This document shows positions 17,526 to 26,732 of a stretch of 64,000 nucleotides of DNA, piece by piece; within the stretch, counting starts at the first letter, position 1, and each line of letters begins with the position of its first letter. The stretch is taken from the NCBI RefSeq assembly GCF_001187505.1, contig NZ_CP012150.1, forward strand, positions 6,978,048 through 7,042,047, written 5' to 3'. The stretch is from Mycolicibacterium goodii. Its GTDB lineage: Bacteria > Actinomycetota > Actinomycetes > Mycobacteriales > Mycobacteriaceae. The notes below the pieces were generated by a model that ran no database searches, was not told where the DNA came from, and worked only from the letters and a program-made list of their open reading frames with translations. The position numbers were made by a program, and so were the translations under genes.

Positions 17526-18169
17526 ATGACGTTCGTCAACGGCGAGATGCAAGCACAATTCATGACCCGGATCCGCGGACTGAATCCGCAACGCTGCCTG
17601 GTCATTCCGGTGGACGTCGGCAAGGCAATCGCCATGACTCTGGTGGCCGATCACTACGGCGAGATCCCTATCGCGCCGTTCGAGTTCGCCCTGACCGAGA
17701 CCGGCTTCGAAAGGCTGTCCGCGGCGATTCGTCGCGCGCAGATCGAGCGGGACGCTCTGGTGATTCGGATCGGGGTCGAAGCCGCCAGCCACTACCACCG
17801 CACCATGGTCGCGCGGCTGCGAGCGGCTGGCTTGGAGGTCGTCGAACTGACCCCCGCGCGGTCAAACATGCACGCGGACAACAGCTACTGCGGATGTTGA
17901 AGAACGATGCCTGCGACTGCGGGGCAATGGCCGAACTACTGATCCGGGGCACCGGCCGCCCACCACAGTGCCGCGACGAGACCCTGGCCGCCCAAGCTGC
18001 ATGGGTCGCACCGGCGCCGCAAGGTCGCCGCCCAGGCCATGTTGGCCAACCAGATCCACGGCCAACTCGATCTGATTTTCCCCTGGGGCTGACCGGCTGC
18101 TTCACCCACGGTCTGGACGCCGCGTCATTGCGGGTGCTCATCCGCGATCTGCCCGACCCAGACCGTTGA
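17526..18169 (+). pseudogene. IS110-family transposase, frameshifted remnant
   Basis: From the ATG at 17526 the frame reads like the N-terminal DEDD domain of IS110 transposases (CLVIPVDVGKAIAMTLVADH, VIRIGVEAASHYHRTMV), then runs to a stop at 17900. The continuation is in other frames: NDACDCGAMAELLIRGTGRP, then HRRRKVAAQAMLANQIHGQL, then LTGCFTHGLDAASLRVLIR, ending at 18169. At least three frameshifts and loss of the C-terminal transposase domain make it dead. It abuts a second transposase scar on the opposite strand. Confidence 0.75.
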
Positions 18170-18402
18170 GTTTTGGTGACCTGTTCGTCGATCCCGCGCA
18201 ACGATCGGCGCGCCCGGGTCGTGGCGGTACTGGTAACGGGTGACGCGGTCGGGGATCCCATGGGCCTTCTCGGCTTCGCGGTTGGCCACGGCTGCGTCAG
18301 CACCAGCGGATCGGGCACCGCCTCGTCGGGGTGTTTGCCGTGCCATTCCGCGCGATGTCGGGGCCCTCGGAGGTCATGCCGGCGTTGGCGACTACGGTGA
18401 CG
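18170..18402 (-). pseudogene. IS1634-type transposase, degraded internal fragment
   Basis: On the minus strand, pieces in three frames line up in order as one IS1634/IS4-like transposase: VANAGMTSEG, then EWHGKHPDEAVPDPLVLTQP, then AHGIPDRVTRYQYRHD, then ARRSLRGIDEQVTKTQ. Both ends of the gene are missing. It follows the stop of the interrupted phosphotransferase gene directly. Confidence 0.6.
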
Positions 18403-19007
18403 CGAGCAGCCGTAGACCCTCGGCAAGCAGTTCGGGGGTGACTTCTGCTGCAGCGTCGGCGCCAGGAACACCCGGCCCAACCGCTGCACGGTGAGTTATC
18501 CCTTCGGCAATGACGGCGAGTTTGAAGTTCGCTAGCGCGAGGTAGAAGTTCCAGTTCGAAAGGTCGCGGCCCGACAGTTGCGCGTATTGCTGCGCAATGT
18601 CGTCGGGGCTCGAAAGTCTGTCGCTGGTCCACGCTGCGGGCATGCCTAATACCTGATTGAAGGCTGTTGAACGGTAGACACACATCAGGGCTACGTCGGT
18701 GAGCGGATCGCCCAGGGTGGATAGCTCCCAGTCGATGACTGCTCGTAACGGCTGGGGCAACGTTGGGTCCTGGATGGTGTTATCGATGCGGAAGTCGCCA
18801 TGAATGATGGATGCGCCCAGACTGGGTGGGAGCGCGGCGGCGAGTGCCGTCGATAGCGCTGCTACGTCGGGTAACTCGCGGGACTTGACGTGGTGCCATT
18901 GCCGGGTCCACAACGCAACCTGTCGGGCCAGGAATCCGGGTCTGCTGCACGAATAGGTGACATCTGAGTTGGCTTGCCCAGCGTGGGCAGGCTGGAAGGA
19001 TGTCCCC

Positions 19008-19316
19008 ATGGCAAGGCCCTACCCCCGCGAGTTTCGCGACGATGTCGTGCGGGTCGCGCGCAACCGCGACGACGGCGTGACGATCGAGCAGATCGCCACC
19101 GACTTCGGTGTGCACCCGATGACGTTGCACAAGTGGATGCGCCAGGCCGACATCGATGAGGGCAACAAGCCCGGCAGGAGCACCACCGAGTCCGCTGAGC
19201 TGCGCGAGGCGCGGCGTCGGATCAAGCTGCTCGAGCAGGAGAACGAGGTCCTGCGCCGAGCCGCGGCCTATCTGTCACAGGCCAACCTTCCGGGAAAAGG
19301 CTCTACCCGCTCGTGA
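19008..19316 (+). CDS. IS3-family transposase OrfA
   Basis: 102 aa from an ATG at 19008 with AAGGA nearby (GGAAGGATGTCCCC). An N-terminal helix-turn-helix (FRDDVVRVARNRDDGVTIEQ, IATDFGVHPMTLHKWMRQA) recognises the element ends. A C-terminal leucine-zipper-like coiled coil follows (LREARRRIKLLEQENEVLRR). Its stop overlaps the GTG of orfB (GTGA at 19313-19316). IS3 elements usually make an OrfAB fusion by a -1 shift; GGGAAAAG near 19290 is a possible slip site. Confidence 0.9.
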   Translation: MARPYPREFRDDVVRVARNRDDGVTIEQIATDFGVHPMTLHKWMRQADIDEGNKPGRSTTESAELREARRRIKLLEQENEVLRRAAAYLSQANLPGKGSTRS

Positions 19317-20170
19317 AAGAGCTCGCCGCCGACGGGATCCCCGTCGCGGTGACGTGCCGGGTACTCAAGCTCGCCCGCCAGCCCTACTATCGCTGGCTGG
19401 CCGAACCCATCACCGACGCCGAACTCGTCGAGGCCTACCGCGCCAACGCCCTGTTCGACGCCCACCGCGACGATCCGGAGTTCGGCTACCGCTACCTGGT
19501 CGAGGAGGCCCGCGATGCCGGCGAGCCGATGGCCGAGCGCACCGCCTGGCGAATCTGCTCGCAGAATCGCCTGTGGAGCGTGTTCGGCAAGAAGCGCGGC
19601 AAGAGTGGAAGGCCGGGCCCGCCGGTGCACGACGATCTGGTCGAGCGTGACTTCACCGCTGAAGCGCCGAATCAATTGTGGCTCAGTGACATCACTGAGC
19701 ACCACACCGGAGAGGGCAAGCTCTACCTCTGTGCGATCAAGGACGCGTTCTCCAACCGGATCGTCGGCTACAGCATCGATGACCGGATGAAGTCACAACT
19801 GGCCATCCGGGCACTACACAGCGCGGTGGCCCGACGCGGAGATGTCGCAGGGTGCATTCTGCACTCGGATCGCGGATCTCAGTTCCGGTCAAGGAAATTC
19901 GTACACGCGCTGAATCACCACGAGATGGTCGGCTCCATGGGCCGTGTCGGGGCCGCCGGCGACAACGCCGCCATGGAGAGCTTCTTTAGCCTGCTGCAGA
20001 AGAACGTGCTCGACCGCCGCCGCTGGGACACCCGTGAACAGCTGCGGATCGCGATCGTCACCTGGATCGAACGCACCTACCATCGGCGCCGCCGACAGTC
20101 CGGTCTCGGGCGGTTGACCCCGATTGAATTCGAAGCAATCATGACCACACCGGCCAGTCAGGCCGCGTGA
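19313..20170 (+). CDS. IS3-family transposase OrfB (DDE catalytic subunit)
   Basis: 285 aa from a GTG at 19313 that overlaps the orfA stop. An HTH_21 segment (VEAYRANALFDAHRDDPEFG) precedes an rve-type integrase core with the three catalytic acidic residues in context: WLSDITEHH, ILHSDRGSQF and AAMESFFSLLQ. No frameshift or stop is present, so the element should be able to move. It ends 32 bases before the right inverted repeat tip. Confidence 0.93.
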   Translation: MKELAADGIPVAVTCRVLKLARQPYYRWLAEPITDAELVEAYRANALFDAHRDDPEFGYRYLVEEARDAGEPMAERTAWRICSQNRLWSVFGKKRGKSGRPGPPVHDDLVERDFTAEAPNQLWLSDITEHHTGEGKLYLCAIKDAFSNRIVGYSIDDRMKSQLAIRALHSAVARRGDVAGCILHSDRGSQFRSRKFVHALNHHEMVGSMGRVGAAGDNAAMESFFSLLQKNVLDRRRWDTREQLRIAIVTWIERTYHRRRRQSGLGRLTPIEFEAIMTTPASQAA

Positions 20171-20669
20171 CCGAAACTGTCACCTGATCGTGCAGCAGAC
20201 CCTCCGTCGGGCTTACCGAAATCGCGTAGCCCTACGGAGGCAGGTTCGATGGCGTGGAGGTCAGCGAGGGTCTGTATCAGAGCTGTGACGCAGGCTTGTA
20301 CCTGTCGGTCAGTGAGAGTTGACAATTGTTTACGGTCACGGATCACGACCCCGGGAACATAGCTGAAGATGCTCAGCGGAACTCCTACCGTGTGGCCATC
20401 TTTGTCGCAGGCGACGGCGGCTGGGACCGGCACCCGCGTGCCCTGTAGCGCCTTGGTCACCCTGTACTCGCGGACAACGTCGTGGGCGGCCGGAGTCAGT
20501 CCGCTTTGCGGAGGGCGGCGTGCGACCCAACTGGTGTTGTGGTCGGAGATCTTGAATGTGAGGTTGGAGCGACCGCCGCTGAAGGGTTCGATGCGAAGAT
20601 CGCCTTCAACGTGAACGCCGTGGTCTGCCAATAATTGGGCTAGCGCTGACACATCGCCAGCATGTTCTG

Positions 20670-21884
20670 TCATGGCTCGTTCAGCTCACATCGTTCGGAG
20701 ACCGCAGTACGTACGGCGCGCTTGGCGATTGCCCAGCGGTGCACTTCGGAGGGGCCGTCGTAGATGCGGAATGGGCGCACCTCTCGAGCGAGGCGTGCAA
20801 GGGGAAGGTCGTCGGACACCCCGAGAGCCCCGCACATTTGGATACTTCGATCAATAATGCGGTTGATCGCCTCGGCTGCAAAGGTTTTGGTGATGGCAGT
20901 TGACATTGAGGCGTCTTGTCCGGTGTCGAGTTCCCAACACGCCCGGGTCAGTAGCGTCTGGGTGGCGGCGATATCGATGACGTTATCTGCGAGCATCTTC
21001 TGCACCATGCCGAGGTCTCCGAGGCGTTGGCCGAATGCGTCGCGGGTGGTGACATGACTGAGGGCGATATCGTGTCCGCGCTCAGCGGCGCCCAGCCACC
21101 GCATGACGTGCGTCATGCGGGCGGGGCCGAGCCGGACCTGTGCGTACCGAAAGCCGTGATCCACTTCGCCGAGGATTGCGGCCGTGGGGACGTCGACGTC
21201 GGTGAAGGTCACTTCACAATGTCCGCCGAGCATGGAGCGGTCGAGCGTGGTGATGTGGCGACCAACTTGCACCCCTGGACTGTCTGCATCGACGAGAAAC
21301 ATCGTGGCGCCGCCACGGTCGCCAGGTGTTCCGGATGTTCGAGCCATGACGATGAAGAAGTGCGCGCCGTCGGCGCCGGTAATGAACCATTTGCGGCCGT
21401 TGATGCGCCAGCCAGTTCCGGTGCGTTCGGCCTGCGTTCGTAGGGCGGCCGGGTCTGAACCCGCCCCTGGCGCCGGCTCAGTCATCGCGAATGCGGAGCG
21501 GATCTCGCCGGCGGCCAACGGGCCGAGGTAGCGGACTCGTTGCGCCTCGGTGGCCACGTGGGCCAGGAGATGAATGTTGCCTTCATCGGGGGCGGCGATG
21601 TTGAGTGCTGTTGGGCCGAACAACGAATAGCCTGCCGCCCGGAACACGGGTGCCCGATCGGACATTCCCAGGCCCATTCCTCCGTATTCGACGGGCGCGT
21701 GTGGGGCGAACAATCCCGCTTGTTTGGCAGCGGCTTGGAGCTGCTGACGTAGGTTGTCACCGCCAGCGACCTCTATATCGCCGCCGTGTGCGTCTTCTAT
21801 GGGCAGCACCGACTCACGGATAAATGCGACGGTTCGATCTGTGACCGCTCGGACGTGTTCTGAGTAGGTCAAGTCAATGGCCAC
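20670..21884 (-). CDS. Acyl-CoA dehydrogenase
   Basis: 404 aa. A soluble FAD flavoenzyme that desaturates acyl-CoA at alpha-beta. Family signatures are clear: AFAMTEPAPGAGSDP near residue 130, WRINGRKWFITGADGA, and the C-terminal QMCGALGVSDDLPLARLAREV followed by YDGPSEVHRWAIAKRA. Close in style to ACAD10/11-like dehydrogenases, which commonly pair with an APH-fold phosphotransferase to degrade hydroxy-acyl substrates. That partner gene follows with an ATGA overlap but is broken by an IS. A divergent XRE-TetR regulator lies upstream, the likely controller of the unit. Confidence 0.9.
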   Translation of the reverse strand: MAIDLTYSEHVRAVTDRTVAFIRESVLPIEDAHGGDIEVAGGDNLRQQLQAAAKQAGLFAPHAPVEYGGMGLGMSDRAPVFRAAGYSLFGPTALNIAAPDEGNIHLLAHVATEAQRVRYLGPLAAGEIRSAFAMTEPAPGAGSDPAALRTQAERTGTGWRINGRKWFITGADGAHFFIVMARTSGTPGDRGGATMFLVDADSPGVQVGRHITTLDRSMLGGHCEVTFTDVDVPTAAILGEVDHGFRYAQVRLGPARMTHVMRWLGAAERGHDIALSHVTTRDAFGQRLGDLGMVQKMLADNVIDIAATQTLLTRACWELDTGQDASMSTAITKTFAAEAINRIIDRSIQMCGALGVSDDLPLARLAREVRPFRIYDGPSEVHRWAIAKRAVRTAVSERCELNEP

Positions 21885-21987
21885 GTCGCACTCCCGTGAA
21901 TGTGTGATAGCGCTGTACGATCACACCGATCGATCGTTCGGCAGCAACACTGGCACGGACGCTATATGGATGTCAAGTAGGCTGTGT

Positions 21988-22009
21988 GCCACAGTAATAG
22001 CATTGTGGC
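21988..22009. promoter_or_regulatory. Inverted repeat in the acyl-CoA dehydrogenase / regulator intergenic region
   Basis: GCCACA (21988-21993) and TGTGGC (22004-22009) form a perfect 6-bp inverted repeat with a 10-base spacer, 54 bases before the regulator's ATG. A candidate operator for the XRE-TetR protein controlling both divergent units. Confidence 0.4.
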
Positions 22010-22062
22010 GACGAAAGGGGCTCTCAGGTGTGTTCAGCTTTTCCGAACATTACAGCTTTTAG

Positions 22063-22950
22063 ATGACCACCACGGTAGGCGACGAGATTCGCGCGGCGCG
22101 TAGGGCGGCAGGGCTTTCCTTGCGGGGACTCGCCGACCGTTTGGGCGTGAGCGCCGCGACGATCAGCGCGTTGGAGAACAACAAGACACGTGTGACCGTC
22201 GAGAGACTCCGGGCAGTCGCTGATGTGCTGAATCTTCCTGTAGGAGTGCTTATCCCTAACGAGACGGAGGCAGGATCGTTACGGTTGGTAGCCGCCGACC
22301 CGCCTGTGGACAATGTTGATGCAGAGGAAAATTGGCGTACATTCCCACCGCTGGAAATTGACGCCATTCTCGCTGCAGCCATTGATGCCTTCGTTGAGAT
22401 TGGTTACCACGGAACGACAATGCGAGGGCTAGCCGAACGCTCAGGACTGAGCGTGCCAGGCATCTATCATCACTACCGCGACAAGCAGGACCTGCTGGTC
22501 AGGATCCTGGACCTCACCATGACCGAACTCCACTGGCGAGTCGACCACGCGCGCCGTCACGCACCGACGAGCATCGAGGAAGTAGCCGCCATCGTCGAAG
22601 CCCTCGCCCTGTTCCACACCCACCGCCGCAAGCTGGCGTTTATCGGCGCGAGTGAGATGCGCAGCCTCACTGGAGCAAATAGGCGGCGCATAGTGGACTC
22701 CCGGACACTGTTGCAACATATCCTCGACGACGCGATCGACCGGGCAGTCGCCGACGGGTATTTGCGCACACGGGAGCCACGTACCGCAGGCCGCGCCATT
22801 GCCACGATGTGTACCTCGTTGCCGCAGTGGTTCCGCTCGGACGGCCCCTTTTCGCCCCAGCAGATCGCACTCTCCTATGTGCAATTCGCCTTGGCGATCC
22901 TGCACCACCAAACACCACCAATGGCCCTCAATCCTCAAGTTAGGAACTGA
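22063..22950 (+). CDS. XRE-TetR fusion transcriptional regulator
   Basis: 295 aa. Residues 5-65 are a Cro/CI-type helix-turn-helix (IRAARRAAGLSLRGLADRLG, VSAATISALENNKTRVTVER). After a linker, residues about 105-160 are a second, TetR-type DNA-binding domain (ILAAAIDAFVEIGYHGTTMR, GLAERSGLSVPGIYHHYRDK), followed by a TetR ligand-binding helical domain. Two DNA-binding modules in one chain are uncommon. The gene diverges from the acyl-CoA dehydrogenase unit and its stop is followed at once by the SDR gene, so it probably regulates both. Ligand perhaps an acyl-CoA. Confidence 0.87.
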   Translation: MTTTVGDEIRAARRAAGLSLRGLADRLGVSAATISALENNKTRVTVERLRAVADVLNLPVGVLIPNETEAGSLRLVAADPPVDNVDAEENWRTFPPLEIDAILAAAIDAFVEIGYHGTTMRGLAERSGLSVPGIYHHYRDKQDLLVRILDLTMTELHWRVDHARRHAPTSIEEVAAIVEALALFHTHRRKLAFIGASEMRSLTGANRRRIVDSRTLLQHILDDAIDRAVADGYLRTREPRTAGRAIATMCTSLPQWFRSDGPFSPQQIALSYVQFALAILHHQTPPMALNPQVRN

Positions 22951-22951
22951 A

Positions 22952-23704
22952 TTGGCACTGATCTCGACGGATCGATCGGCTGTGATCACTGGCGCCTCTC
23001 GGGGTATCGGGGGGAGCATCGCACGATCCCTGGCTGAGCAGGGTTTCGGTTTGACGATCACCGCTAGGAACAGCGACGACCTCGACGCCACCGTACCGAC
23101 ACTGCGCGAAGCCGGCGCGCGCGATGTCGTAGCCGTGGCAGCCGACATGGCCGACCCCGATGCCCTACCGGGAATAGTCGAGACTCACCAGGCGCAATTT
23201 GGTGACATGAGTGTGCTCGTGCTCAATGCCGGTGTGGGTACCGCGGGCCCGATCGCGACATACTCACTTGCCCGTTTGGACAAGACGTTTGCGGTCAACT
23301 TCCGCGCGCCGTATCAGCTCGTGCAAGCCGCTCTGCCGTCCCTTCGAACCGCGGCGAGCAGGCACCCGCAGTACGGTTCCCGGGTCATCGTCGTGGCATC
23401 CATCACTGGCGTCTTCGCCGAAGCCGGGCTGGCTGCTTACGGTGCGTCGAAGGCCGCTGCGCTGTCCCTCACCGACGCAATCAATTCCGAGGAATCTAGC
23501 GCGGGCGTGCTGGCCACGGCCATCGCTCCAGGATACGTCGATACTGACATGTCGGGATGGATCCGCGACAGGATTCCGGCCTCCTCGATGATTCCCACCG
23601 AGGATATCGCCACGATCGTAGGTGCATTGACACGGCTATCACCGCGGTCCACCATCGGGCGAATCATCATGACACGAGCGGGAACTGACGGGTATCGCGC
23701 CTGA
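22952..23704 (+). CDS. Short-chain dehydrogenase/reductase
   Basis: 250 aa from a TTG at 22952, one base after the regulator's stop, with TTAGGAACTG upstream; no better start keeps the whole fold. A classical SDR: cofactor motif TGASRGIGG near residue 12-20, NAG in VLNAGVGT, catalytic Ser in VASITGVF and Tyr-x-x-x-Lys in AAYGASKAA. Cytosolic NAD(P)-dependent oxidoreductase, substrate unknown. Position suggests one oxidation step in the same acyl or alcohol pathway as the divergent acyl-CoA dehydrogenase. Confidence 0.85.
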   Translation: MALISTDRSAVITGASRGIGGSIARSLAEQGFGLTITARNSDDLDATVPTLREAGARDVVAVAADMADPDALPGIVETHQAQFGDMSVLVLNAGVGTAGPIATYSLARLDKTFAVNFRAPYQLVQAALPSLRTAASRHPQYGSRVIVVASITGVFAEAGLAAYGASKAAALSLTDAINSEESSAGVLATAIAPGYVDTDMSGWIRDRIPASSMIPTEDIATIVGALTRLSPRSTIGRIIMTRAGTDGYRA

Positions 23705-23875
23705 CATTCTCGCCGATGATCGGCCGCTTCTGTTCCGGCGAACCGTCCGACAACTCACCACCTACGCGCGATCTCACTCATCGCGGCGGCGGCGTCATGG
23801 TAACGGATGACTGCCCAGACTTGGTTTGCGACTTGAATATTCGACGGTTCGACCAGACGAGTATGGAAGGCGAGG

Positions 23876-23974
23876 TCAGCACGCACGAGGTCCGTCCAGA
23901 ATCGGGCCGAGACACCCACAGCGAGTCGCGATCGTCTCGGTGATTGCCCTGCGCTCTGCCAACGTCAACCCCAT
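23876..23974 (-). pseudogene. Possible transposase/integrase N-terminal remnant
   Basis: A 32-codon frame from ATG 23974 reads MGLTLAERRAITETIATR, which resembles the start of mycobacterial integrase-core transposases, then hits a stop. No ends or catalytic domain are visible. The rest of 23705-23991 contains nothing that I can support. Confidence 0.3.
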
Positions 23975-23991
23975 ACCTCCGGCGCAGCGAA

Positions 23992-26598
23992 TCACCCTTT
24001 CGCGCGCATTTCAGACGAGTCAACGCGGTCGGCGCTGCTGGGCAGCAGGTCGCGCAGCTGCGCCCGGGAGGTGACGCCGAGCTTGGGAAAAGACCGGTAG
24101 AGATGCGACTCGACCGTGCGCCGCGAGAGAAAGAGCTGCTCACCGATCTCGCGGTTGGTCATCCCCTGGGAGGCCAGTCGCACGATCTGCTGCTGCTGGG
24201 TGGTTAACTCCGACAACGATACTGGCATCGTGACAGGGACACCTACGCCGGCAGCCCGCAGCTCACCCTCGGCGCGGTGCGTCCATGGACGTGCCCCTAG
24301 CCGGCGGAACGCGTCCAGCGCCGCGAGCAGCAGTGGCCGCGCCTCGAGGATACGACGGCGCCGGCGTAGCCATTCAGCGTAGTCGAGCTGCACCTGCGCG
24401 TGTTCGAACGGCCACCGCTCGACTCCGTCCATCTCGAGCGCCGCACGGAAATTGCGCTCGGCGCCGGCCTCGTCACCAGCTGACAACGCCGCCGCACGGT
24501 ACAGAAGTGAAGCGAGACGGGGCGAGGTATTGCCGTCCAGCGCTCGTCGAGCCGCGTCGAGCAGCAGAGCCACCTCACCGGATCGGCCGGTTCGCGCTGC
24601 CGCCGCGGCAAAGTCGGCCAGGACCGCATAGCTCGCGTGGAAGTGGACCGGCTCGCCCTCCGCGGTGAAAGCCGACCGGAAGTGATCGAAGGCGGAGTCG
24701 TGGTCCCCGTCCGCGACGGCCGCCGCGCCCAGCACCCACTGGGTCCGGACGTGCAGCATGGTCTGGGCCATCGGGTCGATCAGCGCTGACGCGTCGGTCG
24801 CCAGATCGATCGCCGATGCCGCTTGGCCGCGCAACGCCAGAACGGAGGCCCGCATGAGCAGCGCGCTGGCGGCCGCTTCGGGAAGGTCGGCGCTGGCGGT
24901 CTCGGCGGAGGCGTGCTCGGCCATGCGCTGAGCCGTGTCCCACCGCCCCATCTCGAAATAGGCCGACCAGGCGGCGCAGACCAGGCTGTGCGGGACGGGA
25001 GCGTGCATCCGCCATCGGTTGAGTCCGTCGTCGAAAAGGTCGAGCGCTAGCGGTGTTTCGTCGAGCAGCCACGCCACGGTACCGACGGCGATCAGACGCT
25101 GAGGATCCGCAGCCGCGCGTTCGACAAGCCGGGGCAGCTCGTCGATGAGCGCTGCCCGATCACCGATGGGGTCGGTCAGCGCCACCGTCCATGCGCGCCG
25201 TAGCTCGATCCCGTCCTCGTCGGATCTGCCGGTAACGCGGGCGAGCAGCCGGCGCACCCCGGCGCGCGCCGCCGGACTTCCCGAGTGGTAAGCGACGATC
25301 GCGCCGGTACCCAGCATGTCCAGAGCCAGGACCGGATCCGCGACCGCCGCCTGCTCCACAGCTTCCGAGAGCACCGAGAGCGCCGCCGCGTACTGATGGC
25401 TCAACGCCAGGGCTCGCCCGGCGAGCAGTGCGGCGCGTGCCCGCGTCACCAGGTCGGCCCCGGACAGGTCTGCCTGCCTGAGTAGCTCGTGGGTCCATTG
25501 CGGCTGGCGGAGCCAGATGGTGTGACATGCTGCCTCCACCAAGCGCATCGCCCGGTCTTGCGCGGCTGGGCTCAGCTCCGCGGCACGTTCCCGGACCGCG
25601 GCCGCGGCGGCGTATCCCTCGTCGCGCAGCACCCGGTCAGCCGCCGACGCGAGTCTGGCCGCCACCCCCTCGTCGGGGCGGCGGGCAGCCTCAGCTGCGT
25701 GCCAGGCTTGGCGGTCGGGACGCGCGGAGAGAGCACGGGCCAGCGTCCGATGGGCCTCTCGCCGCTGTTCGAGTGACGCATTGTGGTAGACCGCCGCCCG
25801 CAGCAAGGGATGCCGGAAGTGCACCTGCTGCCCGATGAAGCGCACCAGCCCGGCGCGTTCGGCGAGAGACCACGCTTCCGGATCGATCTGGTCGAGACCG
25901 CCGGCAAGTGGATCCGTCGCGGCGAGCAGCAGCGCCAGGCGGGTGTGCGCAGGCAGATCGGCCAGCCGAGAGATGAGGGCATGCTCCATCCGGCGCGACG
26001 GCGCCAGGAGATACTGGTCGTCATCCGCGTTCCGCGCCAGCTCTATCAGGGCGAGCGGATTGCCGGCGGCCTGGTCGAGGACACGCAGTCGCGAGCGACC
26101 CGTCGGCGGGCGCGGCTGGCGATCCAGAAGCGCCTGGGCGAACGGCAAGTCGAGCGGTCCGAGCTCGATCACCGGATGGCCCTGCTCGAACTCGGGCACG
26201 GAAGCTTCCACGTCCACGCTCAGCACCAGCGCCGCGTGTGACGGGGCCAGGGCCGCCAGCGCCTGTCGCGAGGAGGGGTCGAGCCCATCCGCGTCGTCGG
26301 CCACGACCAGCGGCGTCGCGGAGCGGGGCGGCACATCCGGCGTGGGCATGAGCTGACGGAGAACCGTCGAGACGGTATCCGCGGCGTCGCGCCGACCCGC
26401 CAGCCGGACCACGGAGCGACCGTTGCGTGCCGCCTCGCGCGCAAGGACGTCGAGCAGCGCGGTCTTGCCGCTGCCCCAGTCGCCGGACACCACCACCACC
26501 TGGTTTTCCGCGAGAAGGGCCCTCGCGCGCGCGATCTCGTGGTCGCGTCCCACCAGGGACAGCACATCGACGTCGTCGTGCCCAGACCGTCCGAGCAT
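23992..26598 (-). CDS. LAL-type (MalT-like) LuxR-family ATPase regulator
   Basis: 868 aa from an ATG at 26598 preceded by GAGGAGG; upstream codons to 26721 are unlikely to be used. Walker A is at residues 39-46 (GDWGSGKT), a Walker B-like VVADDADGLD follows near 105, and the middle is an all-helical TPR-like region. The last 60 residues are a LuxR helix-turn-helix ([38 protein letters not shown]). Such large ATP-dependent regulators usually activate sugar, cholesterol or secondary-metabolite genes. It diverges from the five-gene set at 26733-32696, its probable target. Confidence 0.9.
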   Translation of the reverse strand: MLGRSGHDDVDVLSLVGRDHEIARARALLAENQVVVVSGDWGSGKTALLDVLAREAARNGRSVVRLAGRRDAADTVSTVLRQLMPTPDVPPRSATPLVVADDADGLDPSSRQALAALAPSHAALVLSVDVEASVPEFEQGHPVIELGPLDLPFAQALLDRQPRPPTGRSRLRVLDQAAGNPLALIELARNADDDQYLLAPSRRMEHALISRLADLPAHTRLALLLAATDPLAGGLDQIDPEAWSLAERAGLVRFIGQQVHFRHPLLRAAVYHNASLEQRREAHRTLARALSARPDRQAWHAAEAARRPDEGVAARLASAADRVLRDEGYAAAAAVRERAAELSPAAQDRAMRLVEAACHTIWLRQPQWTHELLRQADLSGADLVTRARAALLAGRALALSHQYAAALSVLSEAVEQAAVADPVLALDMLGTGAIVAYHSGSPAARAGVRRLLARVTGRSDEDGIELRRAWTVALTDPIGDRAALIDELPRLVERAAADPQRLIAVGTVAWLLDETPLALDLFDDGLNRWRMHAPVPHSLVCAAWSAYFEMGRWDTAQRMAEHASAETASADLPEAAASALLMRASVLALRGQAASAIDLATDASALIDPMAQTMLHVRTQWVLGAAAVADGDHDSAFDHFRSAFTAEGEPVHFHASYAVLADFAAAAARTGRSGEVALLLDAARRALDGNTSPRLASLLYRAAALSAGDEAGAERNFRAALEMDGVERWPFEHAQVQLDYAEWLRRRRRILEARPLLLAALDAFRRLGARPWTHRAEGELRAAGVGVPVTMPVSLSELTTQQQQIVRLASQGMTNREIGEQLFLSRRTVESHLYRSFPKLGVTSRAQLRDLLPSSADRVDSSEMRAKG

Positions 26599-26732
26599 TG
26601 CTCGCACCTCCTCGCCGCGCCCTTCGACCGCGAAGGACTGCAGTGGACTTACGGATACCGATTGTGCAGTGGGCTCGAGTACCAAGTGTATGAACCCAGT
26701 GATTCGGATCACGGGGCACAACGAGGAGCCCT

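Larger units (their letters stand above)
18938..20202 (+). mobile_element. Intact IS3-family insertion sequence (1265 bp)
   Basis: Terminal inverted repeats begin GGGTCTGCTGCACGA at the left; the right end read inward gives GGGTCTGCTGCACGA, then both continue with AGGTGACA two to three bases later. The target duplication is TCC (18935-18937 and 20203-20205). It carries overlapping orfA and orfB with an intact DDE set, and sits inside a phosphotransferase gene that it restores cleanly on removal, so the insertion is recent. Confidence 0.92.
18392..20673 (-). pseudogene. APH/ACAD10-type phosphotransferase gene split by an IS3-family element
   Basis: N-terminal part (20673 to 20203) begins MTEHAGDVSALAQLLADHG and runs to FGKPDG; C-terminal part (18937 to 18392) carries IIHGDFRIDNTI, the Brenner-type catalytic motif, and VIDWELSTLGDP. 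The pieces are separated by 18938-20202. Removing the element and one copy of its TCC duplication restores an uninterrupted 337-aa frame across FGKPDG-FLARQV. The intact protein would be an aminoglycoside-phosphotransferase-fold kinase of the type that partners acyl-CoA dehydrogenases in hydroxyacid or acyl catabolism. Its ATG overlaps the acyl-CoA dehydrogenase stop (ATGA), so the two were translationally coupled. Confidence 0.88.
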
